A program made the translations under genes and the position numbers. Below the pieces are notes generated by a model. The model saw only the letters and a program-made list of their open reading frames with translations, was not told where the DNA came from and ran no database searches. A DNA stretch of 64,000 nt from Pardosa pseudoannulata (taxonomy: Eukaryota > Arthropoda > Arachnida > Araneae > Lycosidae): NCBI GenBank assembly GCA_032207245.1, contig CM063500.1, positions 81,390,125 to 81,454,124 on the forward strand, written 5' to 3'. Of this stretch, positions 46,950 to 56,500 are shown piece by piece (position 1 is the stretch's first letter; every line of letters begins with the position of its first letter).

Positions 46950-47476
46950 ACCTTAATCATTTCTTACTTTAAATTATATAAATATCGTCTGCATTATTTT
47001 CAAACGTTTTATCACTCAACTTAAATATTACGTAAGTAATTTTCTATAATATTGGTGTTTGAATAATAGATTAGGTACGTGGGTGATAAATTTCAATTTA
47101 ATCATCGATTATTTTTCATTGCAATGAAAATTTTATCATCGGTATTAACATCAAATTCTATACCTCCAAGGTGTAATGAAAATGGTAGTTTTATTCCTTT
47201 ACTTACATTAATTACCGTGGAAAATAAAAAAATAAAGGTAATTTCGACGTAGCTTAGAAACTTTAAGTTATCTTTCTAACTGAATTCAATGTGATTCTAA
47301 ACTGCATTCAACAGTATCGGGAGATTTTAGAAGAGTATGAAGATGAACATATTGAGCGTGTATCAGATAATTCTCAGCCATAGAACAAACCACTTTTAAC
47401 CGTCTCATAGGGTACTTTATAATTCTGGAAAATTACAATTTTTTCTGATTCCGTCATATGACTTGCTATATGCTTG
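46950..47476 (+). mobile_element. Helitron 3' fragment, H7 (unit 1)
   Basis: It matches the right half of H1 and H2, for example TTTAATCATCGATTATTTTT. It ends CCGTCATATGACTTGCTATATGCTTG|T, where the hairpin and CTAG end are each mutated at a base or two. The 5' half is missing. Confidence 0.8.
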
Positions 47477-47507
47477 TCTTTTTATAGTAAAATTATTAAC
47501 TCGTTAA

Positions 47508-47710
47508 CCCCTTAACTGCCACATTCGTTTATATATACGCTTTGCACATTTAATTTGTTAACGGCTTCATGCGTACTATGTAAGAGAATGTACTTAAATG
47601 ACAAATATGAAATGAGCAAGAAATACAAAGCAGGAAGGCGGATGTATACGACCAAGACAGTTAAAGCATCGACTTCGCCGGACATATATACGGCAGCGAC
47701 AGTTAAGGGG
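47508..47710. mobile_element. piggyBac-type MITE, family B, copy B1
   Basis: TTAA flanks (47504-47507, 47711-47714), with ends CCCCTTAACTGCCACATTCG and, in reverse complement, CCCCTTAACTGTCGCTGCC. It is 203 bp and non-coding. Inserted 28 bp after the Helitron fragment. Confidence 0.88.
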
Positions 47711-47746
47711 TTAAAAATGGGTATATAAAATATGCAATTTACTTAC

Positions 47747-47814
47747 CTGAAGAGAATTGAAACTTCAGGAACTCCAAACTTCATATTGTCTGCAATAACC
47801 AGAAGGATGATGTA
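47747..47814 (-). other. Exon-like stretch with consensus splice donor (unit 1)
   Basis: The minus strand reads TACATCATCCTTCTGG... in an open frame (YIILLVIADNMKFGVPEVS, ILFR) to CTTCAG|GTAAGTAAAT, an excellent donor. An in-frame TAG precedes the first Tyr codon, so the exon would begin after it or at the internal ATG. TTATTGCAG just before ACAATATGAAG is also a possible acceptor. Protein not recognised. The same frame and donor persist in unit 2 with one Ala to Val change. Confidence 0.3.
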
Positions 47815-48020
47815 CTAGACCTTCCCTTAATCTCCATAACATTCAACATGAAAAACAAAAAATTAGAGTATTAAATATAAGTTATTTAAAACATTTATAT
47901 ATAAATAGAATTTAATATGAATATAATATCTATATTTAAATAGAATTGAAGAATACTTTTTTTGGGGACAATTGAAACTACCGAATTAGGTTTAACATTT
48001 CTTAGTTAATCTTAGTTCCA

Positions 48021-48334
48021 TGTTGTTACCAATTTATGAAGCGTAGCGTTCGTGGATTGAGTAGACTTTGAATTAAGACAGCAAAAATAACAGCACTTTA
48101 TTCGTAATGCAGGGAAAACACGAATACAGCAGCCAACACCGCGAGCTTTGGCTAGCACAGGCGATAGTTCACTAAAACTCTTAGCGCCAAACAACGTAGG
48201 TCTTTACCTCTACAAATTTCTCAGCTAACTGAACCTCGATCAAGATCGGCCACCGGTATTTATATCCTCGGGAGAAACTGGAATATTCTAGAAAGTACTA
48301 GGTACAAACGGTCGCCAAGAAAGTCGCCAAGTCA
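48021..48334 (-). mobile_element. LTR-like segment with promoter and polyadenylation motifs (unit 1)
   Basis: On the minus strand it runs TGACTTGGCGAC ... GGTAACAACA, i.e. TG...CA. It carries, in order, a heat-shock element, TATAAATA, about 155 bp of leader, AATAAA and a CTACTCAATCC-like end region. The bases after the CA are TGGAACTAAG, which could start a primer-binding site. The order fits an LTR (U3-R-U5) of 314 bp. No internal retroelement genes and no 5-bp target duplication were found, so it could be a solo or truncated LTR, or another promoter-bearing fragment. Confidence 0.5.
48257..48293 (-). promoter_or_regulatory. Heat-shock element plus TATA box (unit 1)
   Basis: GAATATTCTAGAA (48281-48293) is three perfect alternating nGAAn units, the HSF trimer site. 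TATAAATA lies on the minus strand at 48257-48264, about 16 bp downstream in the direction of transcription. The arrangement fits a heat-inducible promoter firing leftwards. Activity is inferred. Confidence 0.6.
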
Positions 48335-48475
48335 AACAAAAAATTAGAGTATTAAATATAAGTTATTTAAAATATTTATATATAAATAGAATTTAATATG
48401 AATATAATATCTATATTTAAATAGAATTAAGGAATACTTTTCTTGGGGACAATTAAAACTACCGAATTAGGTTTA

Positions 48476-49095
48476 GGCACATTTTTATAGAATTTTATTA
48501 GTATATCCGAGAGTGCTAAGACACTTAAATAGAAATTTCTATTATAAACAGAAATGACTCATTTCAGTGACGATGTGAAAAGTTATTTCCCCCACTTCAG
48601 TAAATGTTTACATGCATAGTGGTATCTTCACTGTGAAATACTTAAAATCCAAGTAGACCATACTGGTCTGATTACAATCGGGCTATTTTTTTCTATTTAC
48701 ATTTGATGTTTGTTTATAAGAGTTACACTGAGTATTACCAACTTTTTATTAGAAAAATATTCGTGTACTGATGTACTTTCCCCACAATGGGCAGCACGTG
48801 CTCACACACAGCTGTGGACTTAATTTCTAAGAAGAATATAGACGCAGTGTAGACTTCGACTTTTAGTGGGGCACCCCTGAGGAGGAGTTATAGCTGAGTT
48901 TAACTATAATGGTCAAGCCCAGGCATGGATGTTAGCCGTGAGATATGGGGGAAGTGGCTAGGCAATAATGTCAATTTTCACTAAAGCGGCATTTTAATTA
49001 GCCCCTTTGTGGGAAAAATTTCACTAACAAGTGACTGGAAAGGAGAAAAAAGGGCGTTGAGCTTTTGTATAAAGTTGAAAAAAAAAAGTTGGAAA
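48476..49095. other. Unassigned spacer of unit 1
   Basis: It contains GTAGACCATACTGGTCTGA, part of an imperfect palindrome that is longer in unit 2 (CAAGTAGACCATACTGGTCT then ACTTGG), and an E-box/CACGTG at GCAGCACGTGCTC. No protein was recognised. Confidence 0.4.
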
Positions 49096-49251
49096 ATGAG
49101 ACGAAGTCGGGAGCCAGAGGGAACGGGTACATCCAGATCTCGTGAACAAGCAGGGGTTGGTAGTCAGTTAATGGGTACATCGAGCCAAGTGAGCAAGCCA
49201 GAGAATCCAAGACCACAGATAATGTCCAATCCCGCTCTCCTAGAGTCCTAG
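49096..49251 (+). CDS. Short reading frame of unknown function, conserved in both units (copy 1)
   Basis: ATG followed by RRSREPEGTGTSRSREQAG, then VGSQLMGTSSQVSKPEN and PRPQIMSNPALLES, stop. That is 51 residues, basic and low in hydrophobic residues, disorder-like. It is GC-richer than its surroundings. The nucleotide sequence is identical in unit 2 over this stretch, while the upstream DNA carries indels that break any longer frame. No motif is recognised. It may be a first exon, an element ORF fragment or chance. Confidence 0.25.
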   Translation: MRRSREPEGTGTSRSREQAGVGSQLMGTSSQVSKPENPRPQIMSNPALLES

Positions 49252-49310
49252 AATTCTGCCTAAAGTCCCGCACTGCTTCCCGTTGAAGGCTTGGAGGTAA
49301 ACTGACTTAA

Positions 49311-49872
49311 CCCCTTCCGGTAAAATGACGAGTCTATCTCCTCATTGGTTTTTGATTCCATCGCATGACGAGCTACACTCGTCATGCGATTAAGTTACTC
49401 TTAAATATGATAATTAATTTAGTTTAAAATTTCTAGTGTACTGAATTTGGCAACACTTTTGTTACTTGTGGAAATCTCAGGTCACTATTACATATTGTTT
49501 ACTTAGAATTTCTTGGTACAAGTCATTGCCAAATTAATGAGTCAGAATAAAAGAAAACCTACTAAGAAATGCCGTGTGTGTTACAAGAATCAAATTAAAA
49601 GTGAGACTACTTGGCGGTGTAAACAATTAAGAATTTCTTTGCACTTTGTTTTGAAAAGTACCACTAGCTTGAAGACTATTATCTGTATACCTTATTAATG
49701 TTTTGCTTTGATATTTTCTTAATTTTACTGTTCTGATATTATTTAACACTATGTAAAAAGTGGATTTTAATTAAGAATATGTAAGAATAGTAAAATGAAA
49801 CAAGTTTTTTAAATAAAAGTTAAATGGTTATTTCATGCCCAGTTTTTCATTATTAAATCATACCGGAAGGGG
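49311..49872 (+). mobile_element. piggyBac MITE, family A, copy A3 (recombinant)
   Basis: Same ends and TTAA flanks as the other copies. The left part carries the A4 variants (TCTATCTCCTCATTGG, TTGATTCCATCGCATGACG, CTTGTGGAAATCTCAGG). The right part carries the A2 variants (TTGGTACAAGTCATTGCC, CCTACTAAGAAATGCC, GAGACTACTTGGCGG). The switch lies between 49493 and 49515. Confidence 0.95.
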
Positions 49873-49876
49873 TTAA

Positions 49877-50371
49877 TAAAATGTTGAAACTTGAAATGTG
49901 ATTTCTGAAAAAGTTCTTAAAACATTGTTAAAAATTATTATGAATGCTTTTGATAGTATTTACTAGTGAATGACCTAAAAGCTTTAAAGTTGGATCATTT
50001 TTAATGATGTTATACTCATGGTTAGATATAAAGGTAATGGAAATTCGTTAAAAATTCATCGTGTATGATTTTGAAGGACCAACATTTTTTACCAAATGAA
50101 AATTAAGCAAAGATTTTAGGTGATTCACTAGTCCAGTGTATAAGAAATGTGTTGCATCAAAAATTATTGAAATAATTTATTAAAAATTTAGATCTTTTGA
50201 AAAAACCCAATTTTTTACTAAATTTTCCTCATTTATTAGAAATTTTATAAAAACTTCTCCAGGAATAACTTCTTTAAGTGCAATTCTCTATGATAAAATA
50301 AAAAATAAATCTAAAAACGTAAATACATGAACTAGTTTCTACGTTTAAAGAAAAAAGTTCTCCGAACGTAG
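49877..50371. other. Unassigned spacer of unit 2
   Basis: Duplicate of 46457-46949, with a 14-bp longer start (GATTTCTGAAAAAG-like). Confidence 0.5.
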
Positions 50372-50902
50372 ACGGATACCTTAATCATTTCTTACTTTAA
50401 ATTATATAAATATAGTCTGCATTATTTTCAAACGTTTTATCACTCAACTTAAATATTACGTAAGTAATTTTCTATAATATTGGCTTGAATAATAGATTAG
50501 GTACGTGGGTGATAAATTTCAATTTAATCATCGATTATTTTTCATTGCAATGAAAATTTTATCGGTATTAACATCAAATTCTATACCTCCAAGGTGTAAT
50601 GAAAATGGTAGTTTTATTCCTTTACTTACATTAATTACCGTGGAAAATAAAAAAATAAAGGTAATTTCGACGTAGCTTAGAAACTTTAAATTATCTTTCT
50701 AACTGAATTCAATGTGATTCTAAACTGCATTCAACAGTATCGGGAGATTTTAGAAGAGTATGAAGATGAACATATTATTGAGCGTGTATCAGATAATTCT
50801 CAGCCATAGAACAAACCACTTTTAACCGTCTCATAGGGTACTTTATAATTCTGGAAAATTACAATTTTTTCTGATTCCGTCATATGACTTGCTATATGCT
50901 TG
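50372..50902 (+). mobile_element. Helitron 3' fragment, H7 copy in unit 2
   Basis: Near-identical to the unit 1 copy, including the mutated GCTATATGCTTG end. Confidence 0.8.
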
Positions 50903-50933
50903 TCTTTTTATAGTAAAATTATTAACTCGTTAA

Positions 50934-51136
50934 CCCCTTAACTGCCACATTCGTTTATATATACGCTTTGCACATTTAATTTGTTAACGGCTTCATGCGT
51001 ACTATATAAGAGAATGTACTTAAATGACAAATATGAAATGAGCAAGAAATACAAAACAGGAAGGCGGATGTATACGACCAAGACAGTTAAAGCATCGACT
51101 TCGCCGGACATATATACGGCAGCGACAGTTAAGGGG
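50934..51136. mobile_element. piggyBac-type MITE, family B, copy B2
   Basis: Duplicate of B1 with the same TTAA flanks (50930-50933, 51137-51140) and two or three substitutions. It arrived by segmental duplication, not by an independent insertion. Confidence 0.88.
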
Positions 51137-51172
51137 TTAAAAATGGGTATATAAAATATGCAATTTACTTAC

Positions 51173-51240
51173 CTAAAGAGAATTGAAACTTCAGGAACTC
51201 CAAACTTCATATTGTCTACAATAACCAGAAGGATGATGTA
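51173..51240 (-). other. Exon-like stretch with consensus splice donor (unit 2)
   Basis: Duplicate of the unit 1 stretch. The donor reads CTTTAG|GTAAGT and the frame stays open. Confidence 0.28.
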
Positions 51241-51278
51241 CTAGACCTTCCCTTAATCTCCATAACATTCAACATGAA

Positions 51279-51900
51279 AAACAAAAAATTAGAGTATTAA
51301 ATATAAGTTATTTAAAATATTTATATATAAATAGAATTTAATATGAATATAATATCTATATTTAAATAGAATTGAAGAATACTTTTTTTGGGGACAATTG
51401 AAACTACCGAATTAGGTTTAACATTTCTTAGTTAATCTTAGTTCCATGTTGTTACCAATTTATGAAGCGTAGCGTTCGTGGATTGAGTAGACTTTGAATT
51501 AAGACAGCAAAAATAACAGCACTTTATTCGTAATGCAGGGAAAACACGAATACAGCAGCCAACACCGCGAGCTTTGGCTAGCACAGGCGATAGTTCACTA
51601 AAACTCTTAGCGCCAAACAACGTAGGTCTTTACCTCTACAAATTTCTCAGCTAACTGAACCTCGATCAAGATCGGCCACCGGTATTTATATCCTCGGGAG
51701 AAACTGGAATATTCTAGAAAGTACTAGGTACAAACGGTCGCCAAGAAAGTCGCCAAGTCAAACAAAAAATTAGAGTATTAAATATAAGTTATTTAAAATA
51801 TTTATATTTAAATAGAATTTAATATGAATATAATATCTATATTTAAATAGAATTGAGGAATACTTTTTTGGGGACAATTGAAACTACCGAACTAGGTTTA
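51279..51900. repeat. ~140-bp direct repeats flanking the LTR-like segment (unit 2)
   Basis: Repeats at about 51279-51420 and 51761-51900, the same arrangement as in unit 1. Confidence 0.85.
51447..51760 (-). mobile_element. LTR-like segment with promoter motifs (unit 2)
   Basis: Duplicate of the unit 1 segment, same length (314 bp). HSE at 51707-51719, TATAAATA at 51683-51690 and AATAAA at 51523-51528 are all conserved on the minus strand. Confidence 0.5.
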
Positions 51901-52538
51901 GGCACATTTTTATAGAATTTTATTAGTATATCCGAGAGTGCTAAGACACTTGAAAAATAGAAATTTCTATTATAAACAGAAATGACTCATTTCAGTGACG
52001 ATGTGAAAAGTTATTTCCCCCACTTCAGTAAATGTTTACATGAATAGTGGTATCTTCACAGTGAAATACTTAAAATCCAAGTAGACCATACTGGTCTACT
52101 TGGTCACTATTACAGTCGGGATATTTTTTCCATTTACATTTGATGTTTGTTTATAAGAGTTACACTGAGTATTACCTACGTTTTATTAGAAAAATATTCG
52201 TGTACTGATGTACTTTTCCCACAATGGGCAGCACGTGCACACACACAGCTGTGGACTTAATTTCTAAGAAGAATATGGACGCAGCTGTGGACTTAGAGTT
52301 TCAGTGAGGCATATATTATAGTTGGAGTTATAGCTGATTGAGTTTAACTATAGTGGTCAAGCCCAGGCACGGATGTTAGCCGTGAGATAGGGAGGAAGGG
52401 CTAGGCAATAATGTCAATTTTCACTAAAGCGGCATTTTAATGAGCCCCTTTGTGGGAAAGATTTCACTAACAAGTGATTGGAAAGGAGAAAAAAAGGGCG
52501 TTGAGCCTTTGTGTAAAGTTGAAAAAAAAAGTTGGAAA
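51901..52538. other. Unassigned spacer of unit 2
   Basis: Duplicate of 48476-49095 with indels. It holds a GTAGACCATACTGGTCTAC palindrome at 52081-52099, longer than the unit 1 version. Confidence 0.4.
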
Positions 52539-52694
52539 ATGAGACGAAGTCGGGAGCCAGAGGGAACGGGTACATCCAGATCTCGTGAACAAGCAGGGGT
52601 TGGTAGTCAGTTAATGGGTACATCGAGCCAAGTGAGCAAGCCAGAGAATCCAAGACCACAGATAATGTCCAATCCCGCTCTCCTAGAGTCCTAG
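52539..52694 (+). CDS. Short reading frame of unknown function, conserved in both units (copy 2)
   Basis: Identical to copy 1 over all 52 codons including the stop. Confidence 0.25.
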   Translation: MRRSREPEGTGTSRSREQAGVGSQLMGTSSQVSKPENPRPQIMSNPALLES

Positions 52695-52753
52695 AATTCT
52701 GCCTAAAGTCCCGCACTGCTTCCCGTTGAAGGCTTGGAGGTAAACTGACTTAA

Positions 52754-53303
52754 CCCCTTCCGGTAAAATGACGAGTCTATCTCCTCATTGGTTTTTGATT
52801 CCATCGCATGACGAGCTACACTCGTCATGCGATTAAGTTACTCTTAAATATGATAATTTAGTTTAAAATTTCTAGTGTACTGAATTTGGCAACACTTTTG
52901 TTACTTGTGGAAATCTCAGGTCACTATTACATATTGTTTACTTAGAATTTCTTGATACAAATCACTGCCAATTTGATGAATCAGAATGAAAGAAAACCTA
53001 AGAAATGCCGTGCGTGTTACAATAATCAAATTAGAAGTGAAACTCCCTGGCGGAGTAAACAATTCAGAATTCCTTTGCACTTTGTTTTGAAAAGTACCAC
53101 TAAATTGAAGATTTATCTGTATACCTTATTAATGTTTTGCTTTGATATTTTCTTAATTTTACCGTTTCTGGTATTATTTAACACTATGTAAAAAGTGGAT
53201 TTTAATTAAAAATATGTAACAATTGTAAAATGAAACAAGTTTTTTAAATAAAAAATTGTTACTTCATACACAGTTTTTCATTATTTAATCGCACCGGAAG
53301 GGG
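52754..53303 (+). mobile_element. piggyBac MITE, family A, copy A4
   Basis: TTAA flanks (52750-52753, 53304-53307). The C-terminal transposase segment reads MNQNERKPKKCRACYNNQ then SETPWRSKQF. One more zinc-ligand Cys is changed to Ser relative to A2. The right flank differs from that of A2 and A3, marking the outer edge of the duplication. Confidence 0.93.
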
Positions 53304-53307
53304 TTAA

Positions 53308-53599
53308 TATTCATAGACTGACCGAGGTCTCAAAATATTGTGATAAAGGAATACTAATGTAAAAATTGAAATAATGAATGTCATTAATCAAGTCACATAT
53401 TAAACTCTAAATAATATATAATAAATGTTTTAATTTAAATATATAGCATTTACTTTTAATTATATTGAGTATATTTTGCTGTGTTTACTCTTTGAAGAAC
53501 GGACACTCGTGTATGTGTTGTAAGTACTTCACAACAATTCGCATTTATTAAGAAATTGCATTTTAACGAACACTATTAACCTAATTCACAAAACACTTG
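53308..53599. other. AT-rich DNA between the duplication and the satellite
   Basis: No recognised features. Confidence 0.5.
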
Positions 53600-56500
53600 C
53601 ATGCATGGGGGTGAATGTGCGCTAAAATAGTCATTTAGACTGTATTGACAGGTTGGGGCACTAAACATAAGTTCACATGCTATTAGAATGATATCGCAAC
53701 TGTATTTTATAATTAAATTAGGCCAGAATTCAAATTCAATATGGAAGATATATGAAGAAAACATTAAAAATTACTGCAGTTAAAAAATTATAAGCCTTAC
53801 TTAATTCATATAGTAAATTAATTTCCAACTATAGATTTAGACGAGTGTATTCGAGAAAACAAGTTCATCTGCATGAATCAAGGCAACTAAATAAAGGTTA
53901 ATTGTTGGTGCACTTAACATTAATACAATTATAATTAGATAAATCTTTGATATTGCATCTGTCTTCAGGAAAAACAAAGTGACACATATGTAAAATATGA
54001 AACACTGAAAAAATTACTAAAACTTTTTGACTCTTTTATATTGTTTGGAAAGTCAGTTCCTCTGAAGGAAAGTCACTAACGATGAACATGCGTATTTTTT
54101 GAAAAACATAGCATTGAAACAGTATTCTAGCAATACAGCAGGGCAAAACATAACTACAGCAATGTAAGAAACACATTGAGCAATTTAATATAAGTAACAT
54201 TCTAACTGAAGATCATCTTGAATTCGTCGTAAAGATAAGTTCCATTGCATTAAAGTCATTAAGAATGATTTAAAACTTAATGTGTTGTACTATCTGCAAA
54301 GATTTTTAGAATATGGTATCGCAATTACGTTTAATTAATACAACATGACGAAAAATAAAAATTACTGCAGTGTAAGAAATAGTAAAAAGACTGACAAATG
54401 CACTATAAAAATTGCCATTTTAACAATATATCCCCTTGAATTTTTTCTAAAGACCAGTTGCAATGCATGGAAGCCAATCCGACTGCCCTAACATTTAATA
54501 TGGGTGCAGGCTGTGACTACACATTTTTAGAATAATCTGGCATTGCAACTGCCTTTTAGTAACAGATGGTGACATACAAATGACAGTTACACCACTGTAA
54601 AATTTAAATGCACCAGCCGAAGTGCTATACAAATTACATTACGAGTATACATTTGTTTCAAATTGCCTGGAAGAACAGTTGCAATGCATGGAAGCAAATA
54701 CTACTGCCCTAAAATTTAATGTGGATGCACTGACTATAAGCACAAATTCTTAGAATAATCTGGTATTGCAACTGTGTTCCAGTAATACAGGGAGATATAA
54801 AATATATATTGCAGCAAAAGATTTACATACAACGAAATAAGTGCTATAGGAAATTACGACATTAAAACAGATTTGCTTGAAAATACAGCGAAGAACAGAT
54901 GCAATGCATGAAAACCAATACGGCTACCCTAAACATTTAAAGTAGGTGCACTGACTATGAGCACATATTTTTAGAATAATCTGGCATTGCAATTTTCTAT
55001 AAATACAAGGTGACAAAAATAACAGTTACTGCAGTAAAAAAATGTTCAAATATACCGGCACGACTATTAAATGAAGTTCATACATTTCCAGGATAGGTTG
55101 GCTTGAATTTGCGGGGAAAACGAGCTGCAATGCACGAATGTCAATACGACTGCCCTAACATTTAATGTGGGTGTACTGAAGAGGAGCACACATATTTTTA
55201 GAATAATCTGGCATTGCAACTGTCTTCTATTAATACAAGGTGACAAAAATAACAGTTACTGCAGTGTAAAAATATTAAAATATACCGCCACGACTATTGA
55301 GCGAAGTTCATACATTTCAAGTATAGGTTGGACTGAATTTGCCAGGAAAACGAGCTGCAATGCACGGATGTCCATACGACTGCCCTAACATTTAATGTGG
55401 GTGTACTGAAGAGGAGCACACATTTTTAGAATAATCTGGCATTGCAACTGTTTTCTATTAATACAAGGTGATAAAAATAAGTTACTGCAGTATAAAAATA
55501 TTCAAATATACCGCCACGACTATTGAGCGAAGTTCATACATTTGCAGTATAGGTTGGCTTGAATTTGCCGGGAAAACGAGCTGCAATGCACAAATGTCAA
55601 TACGACTGCCCTAACATTTAATGTGGGTGTACTGAAGAGGAGCACACATTTTTAGAATAATCTGGCATTGCAACTGTTTTCTATTAATACAAGGTGATAA
55701 AAATAAGTTACTGCAGTATAAAAATATTCAAATATACTGGCACAAGTGTTATAGAAAATTACGACATTTCGAGTATTGATTCTCTTTAATTTATCTGGAA
55801 GAGAAATTGCAATGCATGAATGTAAATACGACTGCCCTATCATTTAATGGTGGTGTACTGACTGAGCACACATATTTTTGAAAAATCTGGCATTGCAACT
55901 ATCTTCTATTAATACACGGACACAAAAATAAGTTACTGCAGTAAAAAAGAAATATTCAAATATACCGGCACGACTATTGTAGGAACTTCATACATTTCCT
56001 GTATAAGTTGGCTTGAATTTGCCGGGAAGACGAGCTGCAATGCACGAATGTCAATACGACTGCCCTATCATTTAATGAGGGTGCACTGAATTGGGGCACA
56101 CCTATTTTTAGAATAATCTGGCATTCCAACTGTCTTCTATTAATACAAGGTGATAAAAATAATAGTTGCTGCAGTAAGAAATTATTTAAATACACTGTCA
56201 CAAGTACTATAAATTTACAATATTTGGAATATTGATTTACTTGAATTTGCCGGTAAGACCAGTATCAATGCATGGAAGCCAATACGACTGCCTTAACAAT
56301 GTGAGTGTACTGACAGTGAACACACATATTTCTAGAATAATCTGGCAATTCAACTGCCTTCTATAAATACAGGGTGACATAAAATGAGACTTCAGTGTAA
56401 AAATATACAAATAAACCGGAAAAACCGTTATAGAGAATTACATTACCAATATACATTTACTTTAAATTGCCTGAAAGAACAGTTGCACTGCATGGAAGCC

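Larger units (their letters stand above)
47854..48475. repeat. ~140-bp direct repeats flanking the LTR-like segment (unit 1)
   Basis: Repeats at 47854-47994 and 48335-48475 start AACAAAAAATTAGAGTATT and end CCGAATTAGGTTTA, with few differences. They are far too long for a target duplication. A local duplication that came to flank the LTR-like segment, or parts of one larger element, are both possible. Confidence 0.85.
45888..49310. repeat. Tandem duplication, unit 1 (~3.42 kb)
   Basis: Unit 1 comprises MITE A2, unique spacer, Helitron fragment H7, MITE B1, an exon-like minus-strand stretch, an LTR-like segment between 140-bp repeats, and a short plus-strand reading frame. Unit 2 repeats the same order with a few percent divergence and small indels. 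Both units start with a family A MITE preceded by TTAA. Confidence 0.95.
49311..52753. repeat. Tandem duplication, unit 2 (~3.44 kb)
   Basis: A direct repeat of unit 1, starting with the recombinant MITE A3. The flank to the left of A3 equals that of A4, and the flank to its right equals that of A2, as expected from unequal exchange between two MITE copies. Confidence 0.95.

Noticed and set aside
48012..48194. 60-codon minus-strand frame in both duplicate units (MFGAKSFSELSPVLAKARG...)
   Set aside because: It lies inside the LTR-like leader between the TATA box and AATAAA and runs through the AATAAA region. Identity between units reflects the recent duplication. I see no protein motif, though a short leader peptide cannot be excluded.
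48998..49273. 91-100-codon minus-strand frames in both units
   Set aside because: Antisense to the short plus-strand frame. Their ends differ between units because of indels, and no motif is present.
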